A stretch of DNA of 64,000 bases from Monodelphis domestica (taxonomy: Eukaryota; Chordata; Mammalia; Didelphimorphia; Didelphidae): assembly GCF_027887165.1 (NCBI RefSeq), contig NC_077228.1:207957979-208021978 (forward strand). The letters are read 5' to 3'. Position numbers and translations under genes: made by a program. A model generated the notes under the pieces. It had not been told where the DNA came from. It did not search any database and saw nothing but the letters and a program-made list of their open reading frames with translations. Each line of letters starts with the position of its first letter. The first letter of the stretch is position 1. Positions 51,406 through 63,009 of the stretch are shown one piece after another.

Positions 51406-51849
51406 TTACATATATAATACAAAATTATATGTGATATATATTTCTATTTAGAGAATAAACTTAATTTTTTTTAACATTCATTAAAATTTTTTAAGTTTAA
51501 AATTCTCTCCCTTAAATCCCTCTCTAATCCATTGGGAAAGAAAGCCATATGATGCCCATTATACATAGGAAGTTATACAAAACATATTTTGATATTAACC
51601 ATGTTGCCAAAAAAAAAAAGAAAGCAAGAAAAATAGAGGAAATGAAAAAAAATCTTCATTCTGCATTAAGAATTTGTCAGTTCTCTCTGGAGGCTAATAG
51701 CATTTTTCATCATGAATCCTTTGGAATTGTGGATCCATTGTATTGACCAGAGTTTGTGGCCTATTGATTACCCTCAACTTGGTTTAGCCCCTCTGTTAGA
51801 GGTGGTTTTGCTGGAGTATGGCCACTATGCATACTATAATTTCTTGGAA

Positions 51850-52140
51850 CCACAGGTGAGATTTGAGTGTCAGGTGGATCCATATGAATATGGGGCAGTA
51901 AGAGAGAGTGATATGTCAAAGGTTATTGGAAGGATCATGATGCTCTCAACAATATTAGAGAAGTTTGGAAGTAGAGAAAAGATTTGGGGATAAAGATAAA
52001 GAGTTAAGTTTTGGACATGTTGAATTTAAAATTCTTATTGGACATCCCGTTAAAGATATCCAAAAGATATTTGGAGATATTACACTGGAGATCAAAAGAT
52101 GTTAGGGCTTGATGAATGGATTTTGAGAATCATTAGCTAA
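51850..52140 (+). repeat. Ancient mammal-wide repeat, copy E
   Basis: GTTTTGGACATGTTGAATTT, ATATTTGGAGATATTACACTGG and AATCATTAGCTAAGAAATG. This is the part that precedes the copy C text in the family. Confidence 0.5.
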
Positions 52141-52559
52141 GAAATGATAATCAAATCCATGGGAATTTATGACATCACAAAATAAAACAGTATAGAGGGA
52201 AAAGAAGAGTGCTCAGGAAAAGAGACTTGGTGGGAAGGATAGGGGGAAGGAGAACGGACAGACCGACAGGACACCTACCACTAACTGGAACATTGTTATT
52301 TGTATATAGTCTGTGCTGTTGATTGTAAGCTTCTTGAAAGTAGGGACTAGTATTTGTTTTTTTCTTACATTCCCCAACTAATGACTTTTTTTTGGTAGCA
52401 CATGATTTTTGGTAGCTTGATGATTTATTGATTGCACTGTTGAAAGCACCATGATTCTTTTCAGGGTAATCTTTTAATCTTTTTTGATTTACTCCACATA
52501 GCCAGTTATTTGCCAAATTATGTAATTTCTTTCTGTATAACATCTTTTTTCACATATAT

Positions 52560-52740
52560 TCTCTCTAATCTCTCAACCACCACTTTAATTCAGACTATTT
52601 CAGTAACCTTCTAATTGAACTTCCTGCATTAAATTTCAGCTCATTCTGATCTTCCTGGACCTGCCAAAATAATTCTCCCCCCTCTTAATAAATTTCAATT
52701 GTTCCCTCTTACCTCTTAAGATTCAATATAAATTCTTCCA
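52560..52740 (+). repeat. L2 LINE fragment
   Basis: TCAATTGTTCCCTCTTACC and surrounding text match the L2 ORF2 3' part. Confidence 0.5.
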
Positions 52741-52754
52741 TTTGGAATCGTTGA

Positions 52755-53265
52755 AGTTAAACAAAATTTTTTTTCAATTAACAAAAACATATTTTTCTCT
52801 CCTTCCAACCTTCCTTCCCCTAAGGGTAAAAAAAAGTAAAACAATTCTTGCAATAATTTGCAAAGTTGAGCAAAACAACCTTTGTTCTGTCTAAAAATAT
52901 GTCTTGTTTTTCACCCTGAGTCTACACCTTTCTTTCAGGAACATTCCATTATATTCATTCATATTCCATTATATTCAGTTTGTTCAGCTGTTCCTCAGTT
53001 GTGATGGACACCTAAACACTGCATGAATGTGCCTTTTTCTTTCAGCCCTTCGATGTTTGTCATTTTCTTTTTCTGTAATTTTTGTTGATATGACTTGACT
53101 CACTTTAATTTACCACATATTAGTAATTTGATACATTTTTTTATTATGGCTTTTTAATAGTTTGGATTTCTTTCTTCAAAAACTGCCTATTCATGCCTGA
53201 CCATTTGTTTATTAGTTGAGAAAATCCTCTAAATTCTTATAAATTTTGATCTATTTTAGTATCTT
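52755..53265 (-). mobile_element. LINE-1 3' fragment, antisense
   Basis: CTCTCCTTCCAACCTTCCTT, GTTCAGCTGTTCCTCAGTTG and GATGGACACC. Confidence 0.65.
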
Positions 53266-53585
53266 TTTAACATTTTATTTTCCAATTACATGTAATAACA
53301 ATTTTCAGCATGAGTGTTCTGAAATGATAAGATCCAAATTCTCTCCTTTCTATCTTTCCCTCCTCCCACCTGGAAATAGTAAATAATTTTATCTGGATTA
53401 TACACATATTATTCTGCAAAACATGCTTCTATGTTGGTCATTATTATAAGAGAATACTCATATAAAACCAAAACTCCCAAATAAAAACGTACACTAATGT
53501 GAAAAATAGTATGATTTATGTCGCCTTCAGCTGTTCTTTTTCTGGAGGTGGACAGCATTCATTGTTATAAATCCTCTAAAATTAT

Positions 53586-53596
53586 CCTGGATTATT

Positions 53597-53645
<49 letters not shown>

Positions 53646-53873
53646 TTTTTTTTTTAAACCCTTACCTTTAGACTTGGAATCAATACTTGGCATTGGTTCC
53701 AAGGCAGAAGAGTGGTATGGGCTAGGCAATGGGGGTTAAGTGACTTGTCCAGGGTCACACAGCTGGGAAGTGTCTGAGGCCAGATTTGAACCTAGGACCT
53801 CCCGTCTCTAGGTCTGGATCTCAATCCACTGAGCTACCTAGCTGCCCCCCCCCCCCACCCCCCCTGGATTATT
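53586..53873 (-). mobile_element. tRNA-derived SINE whose tail became a microsatellite
   Basis: Target duplication CCTGGATTATT (53586-53596, 53863-53873). Between the left duplication and the poly(T) lies a (TA)n(TG)n run (53597-53643), so the microsatellite is inside the insertion. The head end carries a long C run (53845-53864). Confidence 0.92.
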
Positions 53874-55154
53874 ATATTGTTGAGAGTAATTAAGTCTTTC
53901 ACAGTTGATCATTTCACAAATTATTGATATTATATAAAATATTCTCCTGATCCTTATTTTACTCTGAATCAGTTCATGTGGATTTTTCCAGATTTTTTGA
54001 AATCATTCTGTTCATTATTTCTTATAGCAGAATAGTATTCCATTACCATCATATACCACAATTTGTTCAGCCATTCCCTAACTGATGAACGTCCCCATAA
54101 TTTCTAATTCTTTGCCACAAAGAGAGTTGCTATAAATGTTTTTTTGTACAAGTAGGTCCTTTCCCCCCTTTTTAAATTTCTTTGAGATACAGACCTAATA
54201 GTGGTATTATAGGATCAAAGAGTATGCACAGTTCCAAATTGCCCTCCAGAATGGTTGTATTAGTTCACAACCCCACTAATAATGCATTAGTTTTCCAATT
54301 TTGTCACAGTCCCTCCAACATATATTATTTTCCTTTATTATTATATTGGCTAATCTCTATATTCTCTATTCAAAGAAGTTGTTATAAATTTTTTTACTAG
54401 TTTGTTGTTTCCCTTCTAATCATGGTTACATTTTTTAATTTGTACAAAAACTTTTATGTAATATAATAAAATTTATTCATTTTACAGCTTGTTATATTCT
54501 CTATTTCTTGTTTTGTCATAATTCTTCCCTTCTCTATAAGTCTGACATTTTAACAATTTTATGTTCCCTTTTATGTCTAAATCATATACCCATTTTGACT
54601 GTATTGGGGTATAGGGTATGAGATAATTATGTCTGTACCTAGTTTCTGCTGTCCTGTTTTCCTGTTTTATCGGCAGTTTTTATCAGATAGTGAATTTTTA
54701 TCCTAAAAGCTAGAATCTTTTGAGTTTATTAAACACTAGATTGTTATAGTCATTTATCTCTTATTGTGTGTGTAGTCTACTCCACTGACCCACCATTCTA
54801 TTACTTAGCCAGTGATTACTACTTTATTGTACAGTCTGAGAACTGGCACTGTTAGGCTACTTTCACATTTTTTTTTCCATTAATTCTCTTGATATTCTTG
54901 TGCTTTTGTTCTTCCACATGAATTTTGTTATTTTTTCTATTTCTATTAAATAATTCTTTGGTAATTTTATTGGTGGTGTTGAACAAGTAAATTAATTTAT
55001 ATATAATTATCATTTTTATTTATTAGCTCAGCCTACCCATGAGCAATTAATACTTTTCTAATTGTTTATATCTGACTTTATGTGTGTGATAAGTGCTTTT
55101 GTAATTGTGTTTATATAATTCCTGTGCTTGTCTTGGGAAGTAAACTTCCAAGCA

Positions 55155-55629
55155 CAGTTGTCCCACGTTATGCCCCTGTTCACTTATTGCAGCTTTACTG
55201 TATCACGGGTTTTAAAAAAAAATCTGTATCATGGAATTATTGCTATATTGTAGGATTTTACAATGGAAATGCAGTATGTCACTACTGCTTGTGCAAGTTT
55301 GCCAACATGAGATTGTACATGGCACACTATGGCAACCAACCACAGTGCTGTGTTCTGTATCCTGGATGCTGATTGGCTCAGTGATTATAGCATTGGTCTG
55401 TTTGCTCTCCTGCATTGTGACCATATGTTCAGAAATTGTTTAAGAGCATTTGAAGTGTTTATAAGAGAGTGGGAAAGGTTAATAAGAAAGTTATAGGAAA
55501 GTGGAAAGAGTTTATAAAGCCCTAAAATATATATATAAATAATAAAATAAATATAATGCCACTACGAGGATTTTTACCTATCATGGGGATCTCTAGAATG
55601 TAACTCCTGAGATAGGTGAGGGATCACTG
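55155..55629. mobile_element. Tigger/mariner-like DNA transposon (non-autonomous)
   Basis: Left end CAGTTGTCCCACGTTATGCC then TTATTGCAGCTTTACTGTATC; right end TTTTTACCTATCATGG...GAGGGATCACTG followed by TA. The ends are an imperfect inverted repeat. The interior is not recognised. The small frames at 55082-55443 have no transposase signature. Confidence 0.65.
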
Positions 55630-55640
55630 TATTTTATATT

Positions 55641-56062
55641 GTCTAGAGTATTGATGGCAAACCTTTTAAAGACAGTGCCAGACCCTGCCCCAACTCCCAG
55701 ACTGAGTGCTGTGCTTGGTGCGGGCCCCCCCCCCCCCCAATTTCCCCACACAAGGGAGGGAGAAAACATTCCCATTGGGCTGCTGCCACCACCTGTGAGC
55801 TACCCACCTTACCCCCTGTGAGATCCCATTGGGCTGCTGGACAGAAGGGCTGGGGTTGTGAAGGAATGTCATCAGGTTTGCTGGAAAGGGGGAGGGGAGC
55901 AGCTCTACCCCAGTCCCTCTGCCTTTCTAAGGAATGAATTACAGAGGGGTGGAGGTGGGGGGGAGAAGGGGGAATCTGGGAGGGTGACCATGTGCCCACA
56001 GAGAGTGCTCTGTAGGCCATTTTTGACATCTATGCCATAAGTTCGCAATCACTGGTCTAGAG
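55641..56062. mobile_element. Non-autonomous hAT with perfect 8-bp duplication
   Basis: GTCTAGAG flanks both sides (55641-55648, 56055-56062), the 8-bp duplication expected for hAT. Ends TATTGATGGCAAACCTTTTA and AAGTTCGCAATCACTG are inverted repeats related to those at 24289-25036. Confidence 0.9.
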
Positions 56063-56644
56063 AGTTATTTTCCATCGAATTTCTCTTTATACTTCTTGCT
56101 GCTAGACTTTGTAATATATAGAACTGCTAATGATTTATGTGGGTTTATTTTGTATCCTGCAGCTTTGTGAAGTTATGAATTATTTCAACTAGTTTTTTAG
56201 TCGATTCTCTTAAGTATGCCATTATGTTATCTGCAAAGAGTGATAGTTTTCTCATTGCTTACTTTAACTCCTTCAATTTCTTTTTTTCCCTGTTATTACT
56301 AAATCTAGTACAATATTAAACAATGGTGGTGATAATGGACATCCTAACTTCATCCTGATCTTATTAGGAAGGCTTTTGATTTATCCCCATTACAGATGAT
56401 ACTTGCTGATGGTTTTAGATAGATACTACGTTTCATTTTAAGGAAAAGCTCATTTATTCCTATGCTTTCTAATATTTTTAATAGAAATGGGTGTTGTATT
56501 TTGTCAAAGCTTTTTCAGCATCTATTGAAAATCATGTGATTTGTTTTCTTATTGATATGGTTTATTATGCTATTTTCCTAATATTAAACCGACCCAGTAT
56601 ACCTGGCATAAATCTCACTCGGTCATAGCATATTTTAGTATTTT

Positions 56645-58075
56645 TTTAAAAAGTTTTTATTTCTAAATCTTGTTTACGCATTGCCTGAATTTCCCTTTTC
56701 CCATTCCAATGAGCCATACTAAAGAAATTCATCTGATTAAAAAAAATAAGATCAGCAAAATCAAGCATTACATTAAAAAAAATATGTCAGGATATCTAAG
56801 CCTGTGGTCTTTTCTACCTCTGAAAAGGAGTAGGGGAAACTTATCTTCTTATATCTCTTATTTTAGGTCATGGTTATCTTTTGTGATTTTTAAGAATTTA
56901 ATGGTTGTTGCTCTTTTCATTTATATTATAGTTATGTATATTTTTTACTGTCTACTTCAGTATTTATGTGACTCCATGTTTCTCTGTATTTGTCATATTC
57001 ATATGTTTCTTAAAGCAGAATAACATTCTGTTACATTGCTGGGAATAGTATTTCCTTCTGAAAAGTTCTTTATTAACCATAAAAAAGTGTTGCTCTAAAT
57101 ATTTTGATATTAAATTGGGCCTTAAAAAAATCTATTACTATTTTTGAATTTGCCTAGGAGTAGAATTTGTGGGTCAAAGAATATGGACATTTTCTATTTT
57201 CATAAATATAAATTGCTTTCCAAAATGATTATATTAATTCATAGTCCTACCAACAGCATATTAATGTGCTTATCTTTCCACAATTCTTCCAAATTTGACT
57301 TCCCTTTCTCATTTTTACCAATTTGCTAAGTGTGAGTTGAAACCTCAGGAATCTGTTTTGTATTATTCTAGTAATTTGGAGCATTTTTTTGAAGGGCAAG
57401 ATTTCACAAGTGTACATTTTTTCTTTTGAGAACTGTTTCTTTATACTTAATCACATGTTTTGGGGAATGCCTGTGAGTATTGTGTTTTGCAATTAATTAA
57501 TTAATTAATGTTAATTATATATATATCTTGGATGCCAAACTCTTACCTGAGAAATTAAATATAAAAGCCCTTCCCCCCCAAATCCCTTTTCTTCTTAGAT
57601 GCATTAATTTTGTTTCTGCAGAAGTTTTAAGTTGCATGTCATCAGAATGATCTATTTTATTTTTTTAATTGCCTTCATCCCTTAATTTGTTATAGTTCAT
57701 TTGCCTACAGGTATGAAAGATACAATTTGTTCCTCCTCAGTTTTTTTATTGGTACATGACCTATAATATTCAAGTTATTTATCCATTTTGGATTTATCAT
57801 GAATATGGCAGAGTTGACCCATGCCTGATTTCTGCCAAATGGCTTTTTTATTTTCCTTTCAGTTTTAAAAATTCTTGTTATTTATATTTTCTGTTAACAA
57901 ATTATTTATATTTTGCGAGTTACCTGACAATGGATTATTAAGTTGTTATTTTTATTCTACCCTATTTAATCAATTCAATTGATATATATCTATATATCCA
58001 TATCTATTTCTTAACCCAAATAATTGAATACTGCTGTATCGTTTGGTTTGAGGTTTGGAAATGCTATTACTCCTT
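56645..58075 (-). mobile_element. Separate LINE-1 relic, antisense
   Basis: A new 3' end starts near 56645, followed by antisense text (GAATTTGTGGGTCAAAGAAT, ATTGCTTTCCAAAATGATTA, TTTTGTTTCTGCAGAAG). It includes an (AATT)n run at 57495-57515. Confidence 0.7.
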
Positions 58076-58084
58076 CTTTCCAGT

Positions 58085-58200
58085 CCTTCAATAAATATTT
58101 ATTTACCACTTACTATGTACAAGGCATTGCGCTAAGTGCTGGCAATACTAAGGAAGGCAAATGATAGCCTCTGTCCTTGAGGAGCTCATGATTTACCCTT
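58085..58200 (+). repeat. Ancient mammal-wide repeat, 5' snippet
   Basis: CACTTACTATGTACAAGGCA...GCTAAGTGCTGGCAATAC...TGTCCTTGAGGAGCTCATG. Confidence 0.6.
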
Positions 58201-58317
58201 ACTTACTCTTTATTTTCCTTGATATTCTATATCTTAAATGAATTTGGTCATTATTTTAAATTTTTTTGGAATATTTTTGGAATAAAAATTTTTTGTGGAA
58301 TATTCCTTTGGTATTTT

Positions 58318-58432
58318 TTTAAACTGTTAACTTTTGTCTTAGAATTGATTGGCTAGACAATTGGTATTAAGTGACTTGCCCAGAGTCACACAGCTAGGAG
58401 GCATCTGAAGTCATATTTGAACCCAGGATCTT
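58318..58432 (-). mobile_element. tRNA-derived SINE, partial
   Basis: TTTTGTCTTAGAATTGATTGG, then AGTGACTTGCCCAGAGTCAC...GAACCCAGGATC; the central and head parts are deleted. Confidence 0.78.
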
Positions 58433-58464
58433 ATTGATATAATATTTAAAAGTATAAATTAACC

Positions 58465-58690
58465 TTTTGTTATTGTTCAGTTGTGTCCAATTCTTCATGA
58501 CCACATTTGGAGTTCACATGGCAAAGATGCTGGATTAGTTTGCCCTTTCATTTTATAGTTGTGGAACTGAGGCCAACCAGGTTAAGTGACTTTCTTGTGG
58601 TCACACAGATAATAAGTATCTGAGGCCAGATTTGAATTCAGGAAGATAGTCTTCTTGACTTCAGGCTTAGAACTATCCACTGGACCACCT
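58465..58690 (-). mobile_element. Second marsupial SINE type (MAR1-like)
   Basis: TTGTTATTGTTCAGTTGTGTC...CATGGCAAAGATGCTGG...ACTGAGGCCAACCAGG...GACCACCTACC. It is the antisense counterpart of the element at 62765. Confidence 0.78.
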
Positions 58691-58694
58691 ACCT

Positions 58695-58985
58695 ACCTGT
58701 TAATATTAATATATTGGTATGTCTTATCAGTGAGTACTGAATATTCCTTCATCTGTTTAAGTTGCTCTTTATTTTTTGGAGCAATTTATAATTCAATTTG
58801 TGCAAGTATTTTGTAATTTGACTCCCAAATAATTTATGCATTTTGCAGTTATTTAAAATAGGATTTCCCTTCCTATTATTGCCTATTCTTTTTTCTTTTA
58901 TCTTGTTATTATATAGAAAATGCTATTTATAGTTTGTCTAGAAAATCCAAGAGAATCGGCAAAGAAACTAACAATTAATAATAGT
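58695..58985 (-). mobile_element. LINE-1 fragment, antisense
   Basis: AGTTGCTCTTTATTTTTTGG and TTTGTAATTTGACTCCC, antisense ORF2-like text, weak. Confidence 0.4.
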
Positions 58986-59168
58986 TACAACAGTTACAGA
59001 CTAGACAATAATCTTTCTTTTCACTTTATTTTATTTTGACAACTTTGAGGTATAAGATAAAAAATTAATATCTACTAACTCCAAGTATTATATTTTATAA
59101 GATTTATTAGTAATTAGTTGAAGTAGAGGAAAAGTATAGCCTGAACAAAGAGCAGTTTCCCGGACCAC

Positions 59169-59290
59169 AAAAGAAGAGGTGGGGGAACAGGGGGAAGAGA
59201 GGGGGAGAGAAATTGAGAGAGGGGGAAAGGAGGAGAGGGAGAGAGGCAGAGAGAGAGAGAGATACAGAGAGATACAGAGAGAGATACAGA
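59169..59290 (+). repeat. Polypurine (GA-rich) tract
   Basis: About 120 bases almost wholly A and G, ending in repeated GAGAGATACAGA units. The minus-strand frames here are low-complexity Ser/Leu/Pro artefacts. Confidence 0.85.
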
Positions 59291-59544
59291 AACTTATCCA
59301 TAAAACATAAGGACGATAACATGAGGATGAAAATAGGATTCTGGGAAATGGAAGTCCAGGGTACAAAATTCTAATTACACAGAGTAAACAAATATATGAC
59401 TAAATGGGCCACTCAAATTGTGCCAAATTTATTTAATTTGACTGGGTGGGAATTGGATCCTTTGCCACAGTTTTATAAACATAAAAAAACTTCTACTACA
59501 AAACTACAGTAAATTATAGTAGTATAGTTGGAAGGGAATTGAAC

Positions 59545-60000
59545 ATTGATCTTATTCTTTTTTGTTAATCATATTGAATTTTGTAAGTTTCATTTTATTT
59601 TTCAACCATTGAGCCATTTTTTTGTTCCCCTCTTCTGCCTTCTCCCAATTTGAAAGAATAAAAAGAAAAATCTCTTGGTAATAAATTTGCATAAACAAAA
59701 GTATTTTTGGTCTATATCTAAAAATATCTCTCACTCCACTTTTTGAATTCATCACTTCTTTGTCAGGAGATGGGTAGCAGATGATCATAGGTATTTTGGC
59801 ATCATATTTAGCCATTGAATATCAGATCTTAAGTTTTTCTTAATTGTTCTTTACATTGTTGCTTAAACAGCCATCTATCTATTCCAATTCACCCAAAAGA
59901 AATTACCATTATAAAATTTTTGTTCACTTCAGTTCTTTTTGAAGCATTCCACCAAGGGATAACTCTTCATTTTGGTTGCATGCTTAATAATTTATACTTG
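59545..60000 (-). mobile_element. LINE-1 3' UTR fragment, antisense
   Basis: TTTGTTCCCCTCTTCTGCC and CACTCCACTTTTTGAATTC, with further diverged text up to the SINE. Confidence 0.5.
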
Positions 60001-60050
60001 CTAATAAAAATGATAAAGGAATTTAGGCTTTTATGTCTGTTGCATCACTT

Positions 60051-60300
60051 TACTCTCATCTTTCTTTTTTCTTTTTTTTTTATTATTATTAAACCCTTAC
60101 CTTCCATCTTGGAGTCAATACTGTGTATTGGCTCCAAGGCAGAAGAGTGGTAAGGGCTAGGCAATGGGGGTCAAGTGACTTGCCCAGGGTCACACAACTG
60201 GGAAGTGTCTGAGGTCAGATTTGAACCTAGGACCTTCCATCTCTAGGGCTGGCTCTCAATCCACTGAGCTACCCAGCTGCCCCCTACTCTCATCTTTCTT
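60051..60300 (-). mobile_element. tRNA-derived SINE with perfect 16-bp duplication
   Basis: Close to consensus along its full length, flanked by TACTCTCATCTTTCTT (60051-60066, 60285-60300). It is probably among the youngest copies here. Confidence 0.95.
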
Positions 60301-60309
60301 AGAAAATAA

Positions 60310-60905
60310 GTGTGAATCCCCATTGACTCAGTTATACTATTAGCTCTATACCCCAAAGAGATAGGACAGGAGTAAAATAAATTTTTTTCCCAGAAATGTT
60401 AATAACATTTTTAATGATAGCCAAAAATTAGAAACTAAGGGGATGTCTTCCTTTTAGCCTGGCTAAGCAAATTAGGAATATGTGAATATAATTGAATTTT
60501 ATTTTGTCTAAGAAACAATTAAACAAGCAATTTCAAAAGAAACTGAGACCACTCTGAACTGTAACAAAGTAGACTTAGCATAAGTAGGAGAATAATTTAA
60601 ATGTTTAGAACATCACCGAGGAAAACAATCTTGAAATATATTCAAAATATTATTCAATGATAAACCACAAGTCCACACCACTTATCTCCTACCAGAGAGG
60701 TGATGAACTTAAAATGCAGAGAGAGAGATAGAAAGGAAGAGACAGAGACAGAGACTGATTGACTTTTTACTGCCATGGCTGATGTGGGTGGGAGTTTGTT
60801 TTGCTGTACGTATGTGTATGATGAAGGAATGATTTTTTTTTTTGACTTTCCATTTTTTGTGATTTTGGTTTGTTCAGGTTGGAGAGGGAGACAGTTGGAG
60901 GTATA
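60310..60905 (+). mobile_element. LINE-1 3' fragment, sense
   Basis: CTATACCCCAAAGAGATAGG and GATAGCCAAAAATTAGAAAC, the sense form of the text at 54100-54230; it ends with GA-rich text. Confidence 0.65.
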
Positions 60906-61019
60906 GATTATGCATGCCAAATGAATTTATTTAGGAACATAAAATGAGAATGACAGGCTTTGTTTTGTTTTAAAGTCATTACTATGGGGAAGGATGATCA
61001 CTTTAAATGTAATTTAAGG

Positions 61020-61185
61020 ACAGATGATTTCTTTTTAACATTTCCTCCCATTACATGTAAAAACAAGTTTTAACATCCTATGTAAAATTTTTTTAAATTC
61101 CAAGTGCTTGCCCTCCTTCCCTTTACCCTCCCAGAGAGAGGAAGAAATCTAATAAAAAGAAACATTCTTTGGTAAATAATATTTT
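61020..61185 (-). mobile_element. LINE-1 3' UTR fragment, antisense
   Basis: CATTTCCTCCCATTACATGT, GCCCTCCTTCCCTTTACCCTC. Confidence 0.6.
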
Positions 61186-61189
61186 TAAG

Positions 61190-62240
61190 ATAGTATTTCT
61201 AAGATCTTGATTTTAAACTTTCTGGGTTAGTTGTTTAAAATAGGTTTTAAACTCACTTTTCCGAGTGGTAAAATTGGCTTTTTCTTCAAGAAAGTTGTAA
61301 TTTTGTTGTCATTAAAAAAAAAAATCATTGTCTCCTTTATTCATATTTTAGTCAATGGAATTTACTTCAGATTTAGGACAAACCTTTTATTGCTATAGGA
61401 TTGAAATGTAGTTGAAGTTCATATGGGGAAAGGGATTGACTTATTCCTCCTTTCTTGTGTCCGCTGTTATTATCCTATATTTCATTATAGCTTATGAAGA
61501 TTGGCAAAATCAGATGGAAACTTCCTGCTAGGTTGAGATAACTATAAGAATTTTAATGTAGTACTTGAAGAATAATATGAAAACATTGTGGTGTTAGTTA
61601 TTTCTAAAGATGTGTTCAAATTGAAGTGTTTTAGTAATTTAGGATTTTTAGAAATTCGTATTTTTTTGAATGAATTGGGTCCATTCACCCCTGAAGAACT
61701 TTCATTTTTCTTTCTTTCTTTTTTTTGTTTTTATTAACCATTATAATGGATGGCTTTTTAGGAGTTTTAATTTTTTAAAAAACTGACATTATGGAGAAAA
61801 GCATTTCCCTTAGTGAACCAGAATACTTACTTGACCCCATATTTGGGAAAGCTTTCAGTACTTTCTTAGCTTGTTGCTCATTGTTTTTTTTTCTTTTTTT
61901 CCTTTTGCAACTGATGCCTCTACTTCTAATGCCATTGCTTCCTTGTACCAAAAAAGTATAGTCAAGCAAAATACCTATACATTTACCATGTCTTAAGAGG
62001 TCTGCCGTGTTCATCTTCCTGAGCCTGTAGACAGTGTGGTGGAGTGTAAGGGCAGTGAAGAATTTTCCTTCAAGATTATTTCTTTAAAACATTGTTATGA
62101 AGATGAATTTATTGTTGTCTCCTAATCAATGAATTGTTCTCATAGTTTAAAATCCTTTAAAATTACTTGTTTTGACTGACATGCCAAAATACACAGGTTT
62201 CTCTTTGTCATTTTAAGTTGCAGTTTGTATTAATTCATTT
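61190..62240. other. Intron 2 end, unassigned
   Basis: AT-rich; no repeat recognised with confidence. It may include splicing signals of exon 3. A 79-residue minus-strand frame (61775-62014) has no recognisable features. Confidence 0.4.
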
Positions 62241-62254
62241 CTTTTTCTTTCTAG

Positions 62255-62326
62255 GGTCCACTTAATAGTGAGTCTTCCAACCAGAGCTTATGCAGTGTGG
62301 GGTCTTTGAGTGACAAAGAATTAGAG
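62255..62326 (+). CDS. TLK2: TLK2 coding exon 3 (residues 28-51)
   Basis: The 72-bp exon lies between TTTCTTTCTAG and GAG|GTAAGAAG. It encodes 24 residues, GPLNSESSNQSLCSVGSL then SDKELE, in phase with exon 2. The serine-rich SNQSLCSVGSLSDKE stretch is characteristic of TLK2; the equivalent TLK1 text is different. It is part of the disordered N-terminal region that precedes the nuclear-localisation and coiled-coil segments of the kinase. Both splice sites are close to consensus. The next exon lies beyond the window. Confidence 0.96.
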
Positions 62327-62458
62327 GTAAGAAGATAACATTCTAACATCATCAGTTGGTGAAATGGGATTAAAAGTTACCTGAGTGTTTATCACTGTTA
62401 CTATATAAATTTTTGTGGTTTATATAATTGGAATATTCTTTGCTCTTAAGGAAGAGCT

Positions 62459-62462
<4 letters not shown>

Positions 62463-62508
<46 letters not shown>

Positions 62509-62510
62509 GT
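62463..62510 (+). repeat. (TC)n-(TA)n microsatellite
   Basis: TC run (62463-62489), then TGTG and TA repeats, 137 bases after the exon 3 donor. Confidence 0.95.
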
Positions 62511-62764
62511 TATAACTATAATTTAGACCCACTTAAAATTTAACACTTTTAGCACCAGTGTATGATTATGGCTTGGGTAGGCCTTTATAGATATGTACGT
62601 CTTATCTCTTTTAGATATGTATATATTTTCTGATTTTTTAAAATGTTAATTTAAAAGTACATTTTACTTGTCATTAAAGATTTTTAAAGTCAGATTTCTT
62701 ATATAAGGTAGATGACTTGGCATAAGAAGAACTGGTCCAAATGTGTTGTAGTAAACTACAAATG

Positions 62765-62945
62765 GACAGCTAGGTGGTGGAGTAGAGTGAGTACTAGAGT
62801 CAAGAAGACCTGAATTCAGAATTGACCTCAACTACTTAAAAGCTATGTGACCCTGAGCAAGACCCTATTTGCCTCAGTTTCCTGAGTTGTAAAATGAACT
62901 GGAGTCAGAAATGACTGACATGACTAAACAACAACAAAAAACTTA
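62765..62945 (+). mobile_element. Second marsupial SINE type (MAR1-like), sense
   Basis: Head GGACAGCTAGGTGGTGGAG, middle GTGACCCTGAGCAAGACCC, tail GACTGACATGACTAAACAAC then AACAAAAAAC. Confidence 0.85.
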
Positions 62946-63009
62946 GATTTTGCATTAAATCTAAGAATTTAGACACAGTTCATTAAATATGCAGATTCTC
63001 TTTTTTTCC

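Larger units (their letters stand above)
53270..56640 (-). mobile_element. Long LINE-1 relic, antisense, broken by three insertions
   Basis: Collinear antisense text runs from 3' UTR (53270-53596) to ORF2 C-terminus (53875-54330: CCAAATTGCCCTCCAGAATG), central ORF2 (54400-55150) and reverse-transcriptase region (56063-56640: TTATCTGCAAAGAGTGATAG, TTTTGTCAAAGCTTTTTCAG). It is interrupted by a SINE, a Tigger-like element and a hAT. No intact ORF remains. Confidence 0.85.
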
